64,000 nt of DNA, from the NCBI GenBank assembly GCA_036656795.1, contig JAVXHR010000010.1, forward strand, positions 4,795 through 68,794. The letters run 5' to 3'. Positions within the stretch are counted from its first letter, which is position 1, and the number at the start of each line of letters is the position of its first letter. The notes under the pieces are model-generated. The model did not search any database and was not told where the DNA came from. It saw nothing but the letters and a program-made list of their open reading frames with translations. The translations under genes and the position numbers were made by a program. Positions 1 through 8,033 of this stretch are shown here, piece by piece. Source of the stretch: CAUPWF01 sp036656795. Its GTDB lineage: Bacteria; Bacillota; Clostridia; Lachnospirales; Lachnospiraceae.

Positions 1-51
1 AATACATAAAACGGTTGCAACAAAAAAGCCAATACGGTATTTTTCTTTCAT
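1..51 (-). CDS. 5' fragment of an unknown protein running off the left edge
   Basis: An ATG at 49-51 on the minus strand is preceded by a good ribosome-binding site (AAGGAG, 8 bases upstream). It opens a frame that stays open to the window edge and reads MKEKYRIGFFVATVLCI. The short basic start followed by a hydrophobic run looks like a signal peptide or membrane anchor, so an exported or membrane protein is likely. It lies 44 bases downstream of the pyridoxine-kinase-type gene in the same direction and may share its transcript. Seventeen residues are too few to name a family. Confidence 0.5.
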   Translation of the reverse strand, partial: MKEKYRIGFFVATVLCI

Positions 52-95
52 AAGGACAACTCCTTTTTTATACAGTATTCGCTTATTTGATAAAT

Positions 96-917
96 CTATA
101 CAAGCATATGAAGATTGTTTTCTATCATCAATCCTTCCCGTTCTGGATATACATATTGATTGCTTTCTGTAATACATGCAACCACAAATTCATGAGCACA
201 TATTACCGATTCTATGATACTGCTCCCTTTTAATAGCTTTCCCATAAAAACTCCATCAAATACATCTCCGGTACCATGATATTCTGAATCTATAGAATCA
301 TTATTCAAAAAAGTCAGCTGATTCTCATCATAGATTGCAATTCCTTTTTTATGTTCATCAATGGAAACACTTGTAATAATTACTTTTTTGGCTCCTGCTT
401 TGGATAAGCTACTACACAGTTGCTCCACCCACTTCAGGTTATAATCTGTGAGATAGGGAACCTTTGAAATCAGACATGCCTCTGTCAGATTTGGCAGGAT
501 AATATCTGCACTTTTAATTAAGCAATTCATTGCAGCCCCATATGTTGCATCAAAATTGCTGTAGTATCTTCCATGGTCCCCCATAATCGGATCTAAGACA
601 ACTAAGGTTTCGGGGAATTGAGCAATAAAATACTGAACACCTGCTACCATGTCTACATCTCCCAAATACCCTATGAAAATGGCATCAAATACAATCTGTT
701 CTTTTACATAATGGTCGGCAGATGCTTTTACATACGCTGTAGGTACCTGATACATTGCAGGAGATCCATATCCCCCCGTATGAGTAGACAATAACATCGT
801 TGGTATAGGGCATGTTTCAATTCCTAGTATACTTAAAACAGGAAGCATATTGGTAAGTGCAGCCCGTCCCACTCCACATACATCATGTAATAATGCAATT
901 TTTTTAATTGGTTTCAT
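96..917 (-). CDS. pdxY: Pyridoxal/pyridoxamine kinase (PdxY-like, ribokinase fold)
   Basis: This predicted cytosolic kinase phosphorylates B6 vitamers (pyridoxal, pyridoxamine) with ATP in the salvage route to pyridoxal phosphate. The 273-residue length fits the family. Visible marks are an N-terminal VCGVGRAA stretch (residues 13-20), a LDPIMGDHGRYY segment (108-119), PNLTEA (142-147) and the anion-hole/catalytic-base motif GTGD at 215-218, where Asp218 would be the base. A Shine-Dalgarno AGGAG stands 10 bases before the ATG. The start follows the stop of the upstream flippase gene by one base, so the two are co-transcribed. Hydroxymethylpyrimidine kinases share this fold, but the spacing of motifs and overall sequence look more like PdxY. 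PLP-dependent enzymes elsewhere in the window (Alr, LysA, IlvA, the sulfhydrylase) would use the product. Confidence 0.8.
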   Translation of the reverse strand: MKPIKKIALLHDVCGVGRAALTNMLPVLSILGIETCPIPTMLLSTHTGGYGSPAMYQVPTAYVKASADHYVKEQIVFDAIFIGYLGDVDMVAGVQYFIAQFPETLVVLDPIMGDHGRYYSNFDATYGAAMNCLIKSADIILPNLTEACLISKVPYLTDYNLKWVEQLCSSLSKAGAKKVIITSVSIDEHKKGIAIYDENQLTFLNNDSIDSEYHGTGDVFDGVFMGKLLKGSSIIESVICAHEFVVACITESNQYVYPEREGLMIENNLHMLV

Positions 918-918
918 T

Positions 919-2586
919 CTAATAATACTCCTGTGGAATCAAATGTAATTTTTTAAATACTGTTAATAAAGTTGCACCTTTTGGAAGCGCCAATATCTCA
1001 TCCGATGAAAGTCCACCAAGCATTAATAAACTGACTCCATAAGAAAGCATTGCAATCAATAAAGCCAATACCGTTGCTACTCTTCCTCCCACAAAGATAT
1101 CCAATACAAGATGTGTTCCAAAAGCAATTACTCCCATAATAAGCGATGCCATTAGTGGAATAACGAATGTTTTTTGTTTTTCTTGTATGTATGCAATAGA
1201 TTGCCTTAAAGAAATAGAATTCAATATACACATGGACAAAGAAAAGATAATCTTACTTATAATCACCGAATAGATACTCCATTTGAATACCACTAACATA
1301 ATAAATAGTGAAAGTAAATGAATGACTAATGAAATGCTGGCATTTTTTAATGGCTCAGTCATACGATTCACGCCTTGTAAGGCGGCATTTGTAATAGTAG
1401 ACAGGCAATAAAATATAACAGTAATTGCTCCAAGTCTTAACATTAAAGCTGGTGTTGCATTCTTTCCTCCAAATAAAAGATCCATAATCGGACGTGCCAA
1501 CACCATATAACCCACTGCACTTGGAATGGCAATAATCATTGCAAATCGAATGGCCATTGTTATCTTTTTGTGAATCAGCTTATGATCTTTTGACTGTACC
1601 GCTGCTGCCAGACTTGGAATTGCAGATGCACCCAAGGCATTGGCCATTGCGAGTGGCACATCAATCAGTGTATTATATTTTCCACCATACATTCCCAGTA
1701 AGGTTGCATATTTATTCGCAGCAACTCCTTGTATAGACATAATCTTACTAAACATCGCACTGTCAATCACGCTACTAATATTATAAATAGCAGTGCTCAT
1801 AATAACCGGAGCAATGGTCATAAAGAGAATGACGTAAATTGCTTGATAACTTTCTTTATGTCTGGAACGGTCATTACGTAATTGCTTGCGTATGGTACTT
1901 TTATAAGCGTAAAATACAAAAATTAAAAATGCCAATCCAATAAGTGCACCTATCACCGTTCCCAATGTGCCACCTGCAGCTGCATATGCAGGACCTAAAG
2001 AGTCATTTTTACTTGCTGCCGCTGCTTTTTTCCCAAACTGCAGTAAAAAGCTTGCACCCACAATACTTACAACTGCATTTACAATCTGCTCTAATATCTG
2101 AGAAATTGCTGTTGGCAACATGGTCCCCATTCCTTGGAAATATCCACGCACTACTCCCATAATTGCCACAATCAAAAGACCAGGTGCTAACACACGTAAT
2201 GCATATACACTTAAATCAAGAGACATCATATTTGAAGCAATGAACCCGGCCCCAAAAAACACAATCAAACTAATAGCACTTCCCACTACAATGGCAAATG
2301 CAAGTGCACCTTTAAACACACGAAATGCATTTCTACGTTCCCCACGCTCTACTCTTGCCGCTACCAACTTAGAAACAGCAAGTGGCAAACTATATGAAGT
2401 TAATAACAACGCAATTCCATAGATTTGAAATGCAACGGTATAGAATCCCTGCCCTTTGTCACCCATAATATTGATGAGTGGAATTCTGTATGCTAATCCA
2501 ATAATTTTTGATACGATTCCTGCTGCCGCCAAGATTGCACCTTGCATTAGAAAGGCATTATCGCTTTTTTTTCTTCTTGTACCCAT
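919..2586 (-). CDS. MOP-superfamily lipid/polysaccharide flippase (SpoVB/YtgP-like)
   Basis: A 555-residue polytopic membrane protein with about 14 hydrophobic segments, typical of the MOP superfamily that moves lipid-linked sugars or lipid II across the membrane. The start has the family's usual shape, a basic N-terminus followed by a first helix with GAILAAAGIVSKIIGLAYRI (residues 16-35) and then a conserved G.KGQGFY stretch. Spore-forming Firmicutes carry several paralogues (SpoVB for spore cortex, YtgP, YabM, MurJ-like proteins), and the sequence alone does not say which one this is. A GGGG Shine-Dalgarno precedes the ATG. It lies 19 bases downstream of ybeY and directly before the pdxY-like gene, so it probably belongs to the long minus-strand transcript that also includes spore genes yqfC and yqfD. 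Confidence 0.8.
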   Translation of the reverse strand: MGTRRKKSDNAFLMQGAILAAAGIVSKIIGLAYRIPLINIMGDKGQGFYTVAFQIYGIALLLTSYSLPLAVSKLVAARVERGERRNAFRVFKGALAFAIVVGSAISLIVFFGAGFIASNMMSLDLSVYALRVLAPGLLIVAIMGVVRGYFQGMGTMLPTAISQILEQIVNAVVSIVGASFLLQFGKKAAAASKNDSLGPAYAAAGGTLGTVIGALIGLAFLIFVFYAYKSTIRKQLRNDRSRHKESYQAIYVILFMTIAPVIMSTAIYNISSVIDSAMFSKIMSIQGVAANKYATLLGMYGGKYNTLIDVPLAMANALGASAIPSLAAAVQSKDHKLIHKKITMAIRFAMIIAIPSAVGYMVLARPIMDLLFGGKNATPALMLRLGAITVIFYCLSTITNAALQGVNRMTEPLKNASISLVIHLLSLFIMLVVFKWSIYSVIISKIIFSLSMCILNSISLRQSIAYIQEKQKTFVIPLMASLIMGVIAFGTHLVLDIFVGGRVATVLALLIAMLSYGVSLLMLGGLSSDEILALPKGATLLTVFKKLHLIPQEYY

Positions 2587-2605
2587 AATGTCCCCACTTA
2601 CATAA

Positions 2606-3103
2606 TTAACGTAATATATTTAAATGATTTAAAATTTCCTTCTGCTTTTGTTCCATTCTCACACGTTCGGATTCCCCCATGTGGTCATATCCCAATAAGT
2701 GTAACATACTATGGGCAATTAAAAAAGCAAATTCTCGTTTTATAGTATGTCCATATTCCTTTGCCTGTGCAAGTACTCGTTCCTTTGAAATAACAATATC
2801 ACCTAACATCAATTCCCCTGATTCCGGATGAAAATATTCCGTATGTTCTTCCAGAAACCCAAATGTTCCGGCTCCATCGTTATAATCTACCATAGGAAAA
2901 GAAAGCACATCCGTCGCCCGGCTAATAGAGCGAAAATCAGCATTTAATTCTTGTATTTCTTGATCCATAGTTAACAAAAGATTCACCTCAGCCTCATAGG
3001 GACACGCCTCATAATCAAGTGTCGCTTCCATTACTTCTTTGGCAATTTCCTCACAAGCAAGTGGTAAGATAAGTTCACCTTCGTCTTCAAAGTATATCGT
3101 CAT
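2606..3103 (-). CDS. ybeY: Endoribonuclease YbeY (rRNA maturation)
   Basis: YbeY is a zinc-dependent single-strand endoribonuclease that takes part in 16S rRNA 3' end maturation and 70S ribosome quality control. The diagnostic metal-binding motif H-x3-H-x5-H is present as HSMLHLLGYDH about 30 residues from the C-terminus. An upstream TDVLSFPM motif, also typical of the family, lies in the middle of the protein. The length of 165 residues is normal. It overlaps the stop codon of phoH by one base, the usual phoH-ybeY arrangement in Firmicutes, which suggests translational coupling. Identification is firm. Confidence 0.95.
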   Translation of the reverse strand: MTIYFEDEGELILPLACEEIAKEVMEATLDYEACPYEAEVNLLLTMDQEIQELNADFRSISRATDVLSFPMVDYNDGAGTFGFLEEHTEYFHPESGELMLGDIVISKERVLAQAKEYGHTIKREFAFLIAHSMLHLLGYDHMGESERVRMEQKQKEILNHLNILR

Positions 3104-4083
3104 TAGTATCTCCTTTTTTCTCTTGGTTTCTTTTGTTCAAATAGCTCGTAAGCTTTTACAATTTTCTGAACCAGTGGATGTCTTACCACATCTTTACTCG
3201 TTAAATTACAGATACTGATATCTTCAATATTTTTAATAACCTTGATTGCAACATCTAGTCCAGAAGCAGTGCCCACAGGTAAATCTTTCTGTGTGATATC
3301 GCCCGTAATAACTACCTTAGAACCAAATCCAATACGAGTCAAAAACATCTTCATCTGTGCAGGTGTGGTGTTTTGAGCTTCATCTAGGATAATAAAAGCA
3401 TTATCCAGTGTCCGTCCTCTCATATAAGCTAATGGTGCTACTTCTATCAATCCTTTTTCTGTATTCTTCAAAAAATTTTCAGCCCCCATAATCTGATACA
3501 ACGCATCATATAACGGTCTAAGATAAGGATCAATTTTACTTTGCAGATCCCCCGGTAAAAAGCCCAATTTTTCACCTGCTTCAATGGCCGGTCTAGTTAA
3601 GATAATGCGCCCAACTTCATTATTTTTAAATGCAGTAATGGCCATTGCCATTGCAAGATAGGTCTTTCCTGTTCCGGCCGGTCCTATTCCAAATACAATC
3701 ATTTTTTTACGAATTGCATCTACATACTTCTTCTGCCCTAATGTCTTTGGTTTGATTGGTTTTCCCTGTAGTGTATGACAGATAATATCTTTATCAATTT
3801 CTAAAAGCCCACTTTCGTTATCTTCAAATGCCAGAGAAATTGCATAATCCACATTTTGTTCTTCTATGTGATGATTTCGCTCTGATAGTTGACAGAGTTG
3901 TTCTAATACCATCTGTGCTTTTTTTGCCCTTACAGAATCACCTAATATTTTCACCGTACCATCTCTGGAAATTAACGTTACTTGAAAAGTTCGTTCTATC
4001 TTTTTTACAAAACTATCATATTCTCCGAATATATTTTTTTCATGTTCTACCGGTAAGTTTACAATAATCTCAAGCATGCTCAT
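3103..4083 (-). CDS. phoH: PhoH family ATPase/RNA helicase-like protein
   Basis: PhoH-like proteins are cytosolic P-loop ATPases, thought to act on RNA together with YbeY. The 326-residue protein has an N-terminal KH-like region, then a Walker A motif GPAGTGKTYLAM near residue 135 and a Walker B region ILDEAQNTTPAQMKMFLTR near residue 235. The C-terminus is short and basic (KKPREKRRY). The start is the ATG three bases after the yqfD stop, preceded by GGGGAAT. The order yqfC-yqfD-phoH-ybeY is a conserved clostridial and bacillar block, which supports both this call and its neighbours. Confidence 0.93.
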   Translation of the reverse strand: MSMLEIIVNLPVEHEKNIFGEYDSFVKKIERTFQVTLISRDGTVKILGDSVRAKKAQMVLEQLCQLSERNHHIEEQNVDYAISLAFEDNESGLLEIDKDIICHTLQGKPIKPKTLGQKKYVDAIRKKMIVFGIGPAGTGKTYLAMAMAITAFKNNEVGRIILTRPAIEAGEKLGFLPGDLQSKIDPYLRPLYDALYQIMGAENFLKNTEKGLIEVAPLAYMRGRTLDNAFIILDEAQNTTPAQMKMFLTRIGFGSKVVITGDITQKDLPVGTASGLDVAIKVIKNIEDISICNLTSKDVVRHPLVQKIVKAYELFEQKKPREKRRY

Positions 4084-4086
4084 CTA

Positions 4087-5325
4087 TTATTCCCCTTCTA
4101 GTGTATTCACTTTTTCCTTTGGTGTTGGAAGAGTTTCTGTTTCTTTTGATTCTCCAATTAATTCTTTAATCACAATATACCCTTTTGACATTGCATTTTC
4201 TTTTCCTTTGTATATTTTAACATTTTTTTCTATAATATGTAATTTCCTTTCTTTGATTTTTTTTTCAAAACAAAGAAATTTATCTGTTAAAATCTGTTGC
4301 ACTTCTTTATCTGTATACTGTTTATTAATTGGTCGGTATGGTTTTATAATTTCAGTTCCATAAGATAATGGCAATTTTATCTGATTGTTTAATTGCAATT
4401 GTGTTTCTTTTGTATGCAATTCTTTTGTATTACAGTTGGTGTGTAATGTTCCAACAGAGAATCGATATCCTCCTAATATTATATAGTTTCGCTCTAATTG
4501 TATATCATAATATTGTTTTTCTATATAATGATATGGAAGATGGTCTTCATATTCACGTTGTGTAATTGCATAGATATCAGCATCTGCATGCACGTATTGA
4601 TACCCTACCACATTTTGACTATCATCTTTTATCTCAACCCTTCCTGTAACAAGAATATCTCCTGTCTTCACCCGATCTCCTTTTTTTACAAGTGGAACTC
4701 CTTTTCGTGTTATGATTTCCGAAATTATTCCATCTTTATTGGCAACAAGATCTGTCTTTTTGTCTGCATGAGATATGCCCTGTTTCAGAGATTCATTTTC
4801 TTTGATACGTATTAAAATCCGTGTTCCTTTGATTGAAGCAGAAACCCATATGATATCATTATATTGCTTTCTAATATCTTTTACAATACGTTCACAGTCT
4901 ACTTTTGTTTTTAGAATTCCTGTAACCATCTGTTTTGTCTTTAAAAACTCCAAAATTGTTTCATCTGTTCTACCAAGATTTCCTTCAATATTAATATCCC
5001 ATATAAATAAAGACAATAGATAAATTAATAATACACACGTGACTATGCCACAAAAGAAAGGCTTTCTTTTGCGATGCAAATGTAAAAAAAAAGGCAATCC
5101 ATATCGTTTTATAATGATTATCTTTGTTCCGGTTTTTTTAATAATTGGTTTTAATTTTCGAAATCCTTTAATGCTGATATACATTTCATATGAATTTTCA
5201 TATGATTCTAACCCCCAGATATAGATTTTATGATGACTGCACAGATTCATAAATTTTTCCGGAGAATATCCCATCATGCGAATGCGAAGATATCCTCTGA
5301 TGTAATGAATAAACATAGCGAACAT
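4087..5325 (-). CDS. yqfD: Sporulation protein YqfD
   Basis: YqfD is a membrane protein made under sigma-E in the mother cell; its family (SpoIV-type YqfD) is needed for efficient sporulation, with unknown biochemistry. The 412-residue protein begins with a cytosolic region containing the family's GYSPEKFMNLC-type segment. One strong membrane helix follows near residues 90-112 (around GIVTCVLLIYLLSLFIWDI), and then a large domain with the EGNLGRTDE and repeated KGD-RVK(T)GD motifs typical of this family. It sits 13 bases downstream of yqfC and just upstream of phoH, the expected order. A weak AGGGG ribosome site precedes the ATG. This gene is one of the clearest signs that the organism forms endospores. 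Confidence 0.9.
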   Translation of the reverse strand: MFAMFIHYIRGYLRIRMMGYSPEKFMNLCSHHKIYIWGLESYENSYEMYISIKGFRKLKPIIKKTGTKIIIIKRYGLPFFLHLHRKRKPFFCGIVTCVLLIYLLSLFIWDINIEGNLGRTDETILEFLKTKQMVTGILKTKVDCERIVKDIRKQYNDIIWVSASIKGTRILIRIKENESLKQGISHADKKTDLVANKDGIISEIITRKGVPLVKKGDRVKTGDILVTGRVEIKDDSQNVVGYQYVHADADIYAITQREYEDHLPYHYIEKQYYDIQLERNYIILGGYRFSVGTLHTNCNTKELHTKETQLQLNNQIKLPLSYGTEIIKPYRPINKQYTDKEVQQILTDKFLCFEKKIKERKLHIIEKNVKIYKGKENAMSKGYIVIKELIGESKETETLPTPKEKVNTLEGE

Positions 5326-5338
5326 ATAATGGTCCCCT

Positions 5339-5626
5339 TTATTGATATTCTATAGATAGAATCCGTCCTATTATTTTCATCTCATCATTTGTGTAATATT
5401 CTATTTTCATTTCTTTTCCATTAATTTTAATCTGTCCAATCTTTGTTTTAATACGTATTAATAATTCTGTATATTCAATAATTCCTCTATAATTTTCAAC
5501 ACAGATTTCTTCTTGTCCCGTTATCGTTACAATTGGAACTCCGCAGATAACGTCTTTTGGCATATTGGTTGCCTCTGTGATTCGATGTCTCAGGCTATCT
5601 TTTCCTATTTTCTTTTCTCGGTTCAT
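5339..5626 (-). CDS. yqfC: Sporulation protein YqfC (YabP/YqfC family)
   Basis: A small sporulation protein of the YabP/YqfC family, which usually sits directly before yqfD. The diagnostic parts are MPKDVI, followed by VPIVTITGQEEICVENYRGI and EYTELLIRI, which match the family's consensus of a short amphipathic domain. The longest frame begins at 5671, but its first 15 codons are encoded inside a perfect inverted repeat. The family start aligns with the internal Met at 5626 (MNREKKIGKD), giving 95 residues. No clear Shine-Dalgarno precedes any candidate, so the start is the weakest part of this call. Expression in the mother cell is expected from the family, not shown by the sequence. Confidence 0.85.
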   Translation of the reverse strand: MNREKKIGKDSLRHRITEATNMPKDVICGVPIVTITGQEEICVENYRGIIEYTELLIRIKTKIGQIKINGKEMKIEYYTNDEMKIIGRILSIEYQ

Positions 5627-5631
5627 CACAA

Positions 5632-5671
5632 ATGCCATACATATACTTTTATAGTAATATATGTATGGCAT
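5632..5671. repeat. 14-bp perfect inverted repeat between nfnB and yqfC
   Basis: The arms ATGCCATACATATA (5632-5645) and TATATGTATGGCAT (5658-5671) are perfectly complementary across a 12-base AT-rich spacer. The element fills the 74-base gap between the end of nfnB and the preferred yqfC start. In the minus-strand transcript it could fold as a terminator-like hairpin, but only three U residues follow, so an operator or mRNA-processing hairpin is equally possible. It separates a housekeeping redox operon from sporulation genes, where a transcriptional boundary would be expected. Confidence 0.6.
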
Positions 5672-5700
5672 ATCATAATCATTCTTCTAATTACAAGACT

Positions 5701-7083
5701 CTATTTTGATGACAAGTATTCATGAATTCCTTTGGCACCTGCTTTTCCTGCTCCCATTGCAAGGATTACAGTTGCTGCACCTGTAACAGTATCACCACCG
5801 GCGAATACCCCTTCTTTCGAAGTTTTACCATATTCTTCGTCTGCAATAATACATTTACGTTTATTTGTTTCCAATCCTTCAGTAGTAGAAGAAATTAATG
5901 GATTTGGAGATGTTCCAAGTGACATAATAACGGTATCAAGATCTATGACAAATTCAGAACCTTGAATTGCAACCGGACGTCTTCTGCCGGAAGCGTCAGG
6001 TTCTCCAAGCTCCATCTTTACACATTTCATGCCCGTTACCCAGCCATCTTCTGAAAGAATTTCTACCGGATTTGTTAAAAGATCAAATATAATTCCTTCT
6101 TCTTTTGCATGATGCACTTCTTCTACTCGGGCCGGAAGCTCTTCTTCACTACGACGATACACAATATGAACTTCTGCACCGAGACGAAGTGCTGTTCTTG
6201 CAGCATCCATTGCTACATTTCCACCACCTACAACAGCCACTTTCTTGCCTGCAACAATTGGAGTATCGTAAGTTTCATCAAATGCTTTCATGAGATTATT
6301 TCTTGTTAGATATTCATTGGCTGAAAATACACCATTGGCATTTTCACCTGGAATTCCCATGAATTTTGGAAGACCTGCACCGGAGCCTATAAATACTGCT
6401 TCAAATCCTTCTTCATCCATTAGCTGATCTATGGTTGTAGACATTCCTATCACAACATTCGTTTCAAAAGTAACACCTAGTTCTTTTACTTTTGCAATTT
6501 CCTTCGCAACAACTTTTTGTTTAGGAAGACGAAATTCTGGAATACCATATACTAAAACGCCACCTAATTCATGTAATGCTTCAAATACCGTTACTTCATA
6601 ACCAAGTTTTGCCAAATCTCCCGCACAAGTAAGGCTTGCAGGTCCGGAACCAACTACAGCCACTTTATGTCCATTCATTTTATCCGCACCAACCGGTTTT
6701 ACATCATGCTCTAAAGCATAATCAGCTACAAAACGCTCCAATTTCCCAATAGAAACCGGTTCGCCCTTTATTCCACGAATACACTTTCCCTCACACTGAG
6801 ATTCCTGTGGACATACACGACCACAAACTGCAGGAAGTGCTGAAGACTCTCCAATTACTTGATATGCTTCTTCTATATGACCTTCTTTTACTTCTTTAAT
6901 AAATGCAGGTATGTTAATTGCAACCGGACATCCTTCAATACATTTTGCATTTTTGCAATTGATACAACGTGTTGCTTCTTCCATTGCTTCTTCTTGATTG
7001 TAACCCAAACACACTTCTTCAAAATTTGTTGCACGACGTTTTGCGTCTTGCTCTCTTACTGGTACTTTTTTTAATATATCCAT
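5701..7083 (-). CDS. nfnB: NADPH-dependent ferredoxin oxidoreductase NfnB / GltA-like flavoprotein
   Basis: A 460-residue protein of the glutamate-synthase small-subunit family. An N-terminal double-cluster ferredoxin-like domain carries CINCKNAKCIEGCP (near residues 40-53) and CGRVCPQESQCEGKC. An FAD/NAD(P) oxidoreductase part follows, with dinucleotide motifs VVGSGPASL and VVGGGNVAMDAART. Next to the NfnA-type gene it most likely forms the electron-bifurcating transhydrogenase NfnAB, which couples NADH and reduced ferredoxin to NADP+ reduction. Automated annotation often calls this gltA, but no large glutamate synthase subunit is present here. Its ATG overlaps the stop codon of nfnA by one base, so the pair is translationally coupled. 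The NADP-dependent isocitrate dehydrogenase in this window shows that NADP(H) is used in its metabolism. Confidence 0.88.
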   Translation of the reverse strand: MDILKKVPVREQDAKRRATNFEEVCLGYNQEEAMEEATRCINCKNAKCIEGCPVAINIPAFIKEVKEGHIEEAYQVIGESSALPAVCGRVCPQESQCEGKCIRGIKGEPVSIGKLERFVADYALEHDVKPVGADKMNGHKVAVVGSGPASLTCAGDLAKLGYEVTVFEALHELGGVLVYGIPEFRLPKQKVVAKEIAKVKELGVTFETNVVIGMSTTIDQLMDEEGFEAVFIGSGAGLPKFMGIPGENANGVFSANEYLTRNNLMKAFDETYDTPIVAGKKVAVVGGGNVAMDAARTALRLGAEVHIVYRRSEEELPARVEEVHHAKEEGIIFDLLTNPVEILSEDGWVTGMKCVKMELGEPDASGRRRPVAIQGSEFVIDLDTVIMSLGTSPNPLISSTTEGLETNKRKCIIADEEYGKTSKEGVFAGGDTVTGAATVILAMGAGKAGAKGIHEYLSSK

Positions 7084-7973
7084 TAATTATCACCTCCACA
7101 ATTACCACAGCCACCATGATGAGTAGCTCCTTCTTGGACTTTTAACAATGCACGTCCCTCTTCTGTTTTGTACATTTGTTGTCTCTTCATTGCTTCATCA
7201 AAATTAACAAGATGTCCGTCAAACTCTGGCCCATCTACACATGCGAATTTAATATCTTCTCCAATATGTAATCGACAGGCACCACACATTCCAGTTCCAT
7301 CCACCATAATTGGGTTCATACTTACAACGGTTGGTAAGTCAAGTTCCTTCGTAAGCAAGCAGACAAATTTCATCATAATCATAGGACCAATTGCAACACA
7401 CACATCATATTTTTCCCCATCTTCATTGACTAATTTTTTGATTACTTCTGTAACCATACCATGAAAACCAAATGTTCCATCATCTGTTGCTATATAAAGG
7501 TTGCCCGCAACTTCTTCCATTTCTGTTTTGAGAATTAACATCTCCTTTGTCTTAGAACCAACGATAACATCTACTTCTATTCCGTGTTCTTTCATCCACT
7601 TTACTTGTGGATATACCGGAGCCGCTCCAACTCCACCTGCCACAAATAATATTTTCTTGTTTTTCAAGCTTTGGATATCTTCTTTTACAAACTCAGATGG
7701 GCGTCCCAAAGGACCTGTAAAGTCTCTAAATGCATCCCCGGCTTTTAGATTTGCCATCTTAGTAGTAGATGCTCCTATGGTCTGAAATACAATGGTTACG
7801 GTTCCACAATCTCGATCATAATCGCAAATGGTAAGTGGAATTCGTTCCCCCTTTTCATCCATTTTTACAATAACAAATTGTCCTGGTTGACAATGTCTCG
7901 CCACTCTTGGTGCTTTGACATCCATAAGAAAAATTTTGTCTGCTAACTCTTCTGCTTTTAAAATCTGATACAT
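7083..7973 (-). CDS. nfnA: NfnA-type FAD/NAD-binding subunit (sulfide dehydrogenase / DHOD electron-transfer family)
   Basis: A 296-residue flavoprotein with an N-terminal FAD-binding barrel (PGQFVIVKMDEKGERIPLTI near residues 30-50) and an NAD-binding domain (VAGGVGAAPVYPQ). Near residues 230-250 is a [2Fe-2S] cysteine cluster (GTGMCGACR then FACVDGPEFDGH), and a Cys-rich tail ends HHGGCGNCGG. This layout matches NfnA and the older sulfide dehydrogenase subunit SudB, and resembles PyrK. Pairing with nfnB immediately downstream supports NfnA rather than PyrK. A strong GAGGAGG ribosome site precedes the ATG. Confidence 0.88.
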   Translation of the reverse strand: MYQILKAEELADKIFLMDVKAPRVARHCQPGQFVIVKMDEKGERIPLTICDYDRDCGTVTIVFQTIGASTTKMANLKAGDAFRDFTGPLGRPSEFVKEDIQSLKNKKILFVAGGVGAAPVYPQVKWMKEHGIEVDVIVGSKTKEMLILKTEMEEVAGNLYIATDDGTFGFHGMVTEVIKKLVNEDGEKYDVCVAIGPMIMMKFVCLLTKELDLPTVVSMNPIMVDGTGMCGACRLHIGEDIKFACVDGPEFDGHLVNFDEAMKRQQMYKTEEGRALLKVQEGATHHGGCGNCGGDN

Positions 7974-8033
7974 ATGAATCCTCCTCTTTTCTTATTTATG
8001 TTATGATACGGCATTGATATAAAAATATAATAA

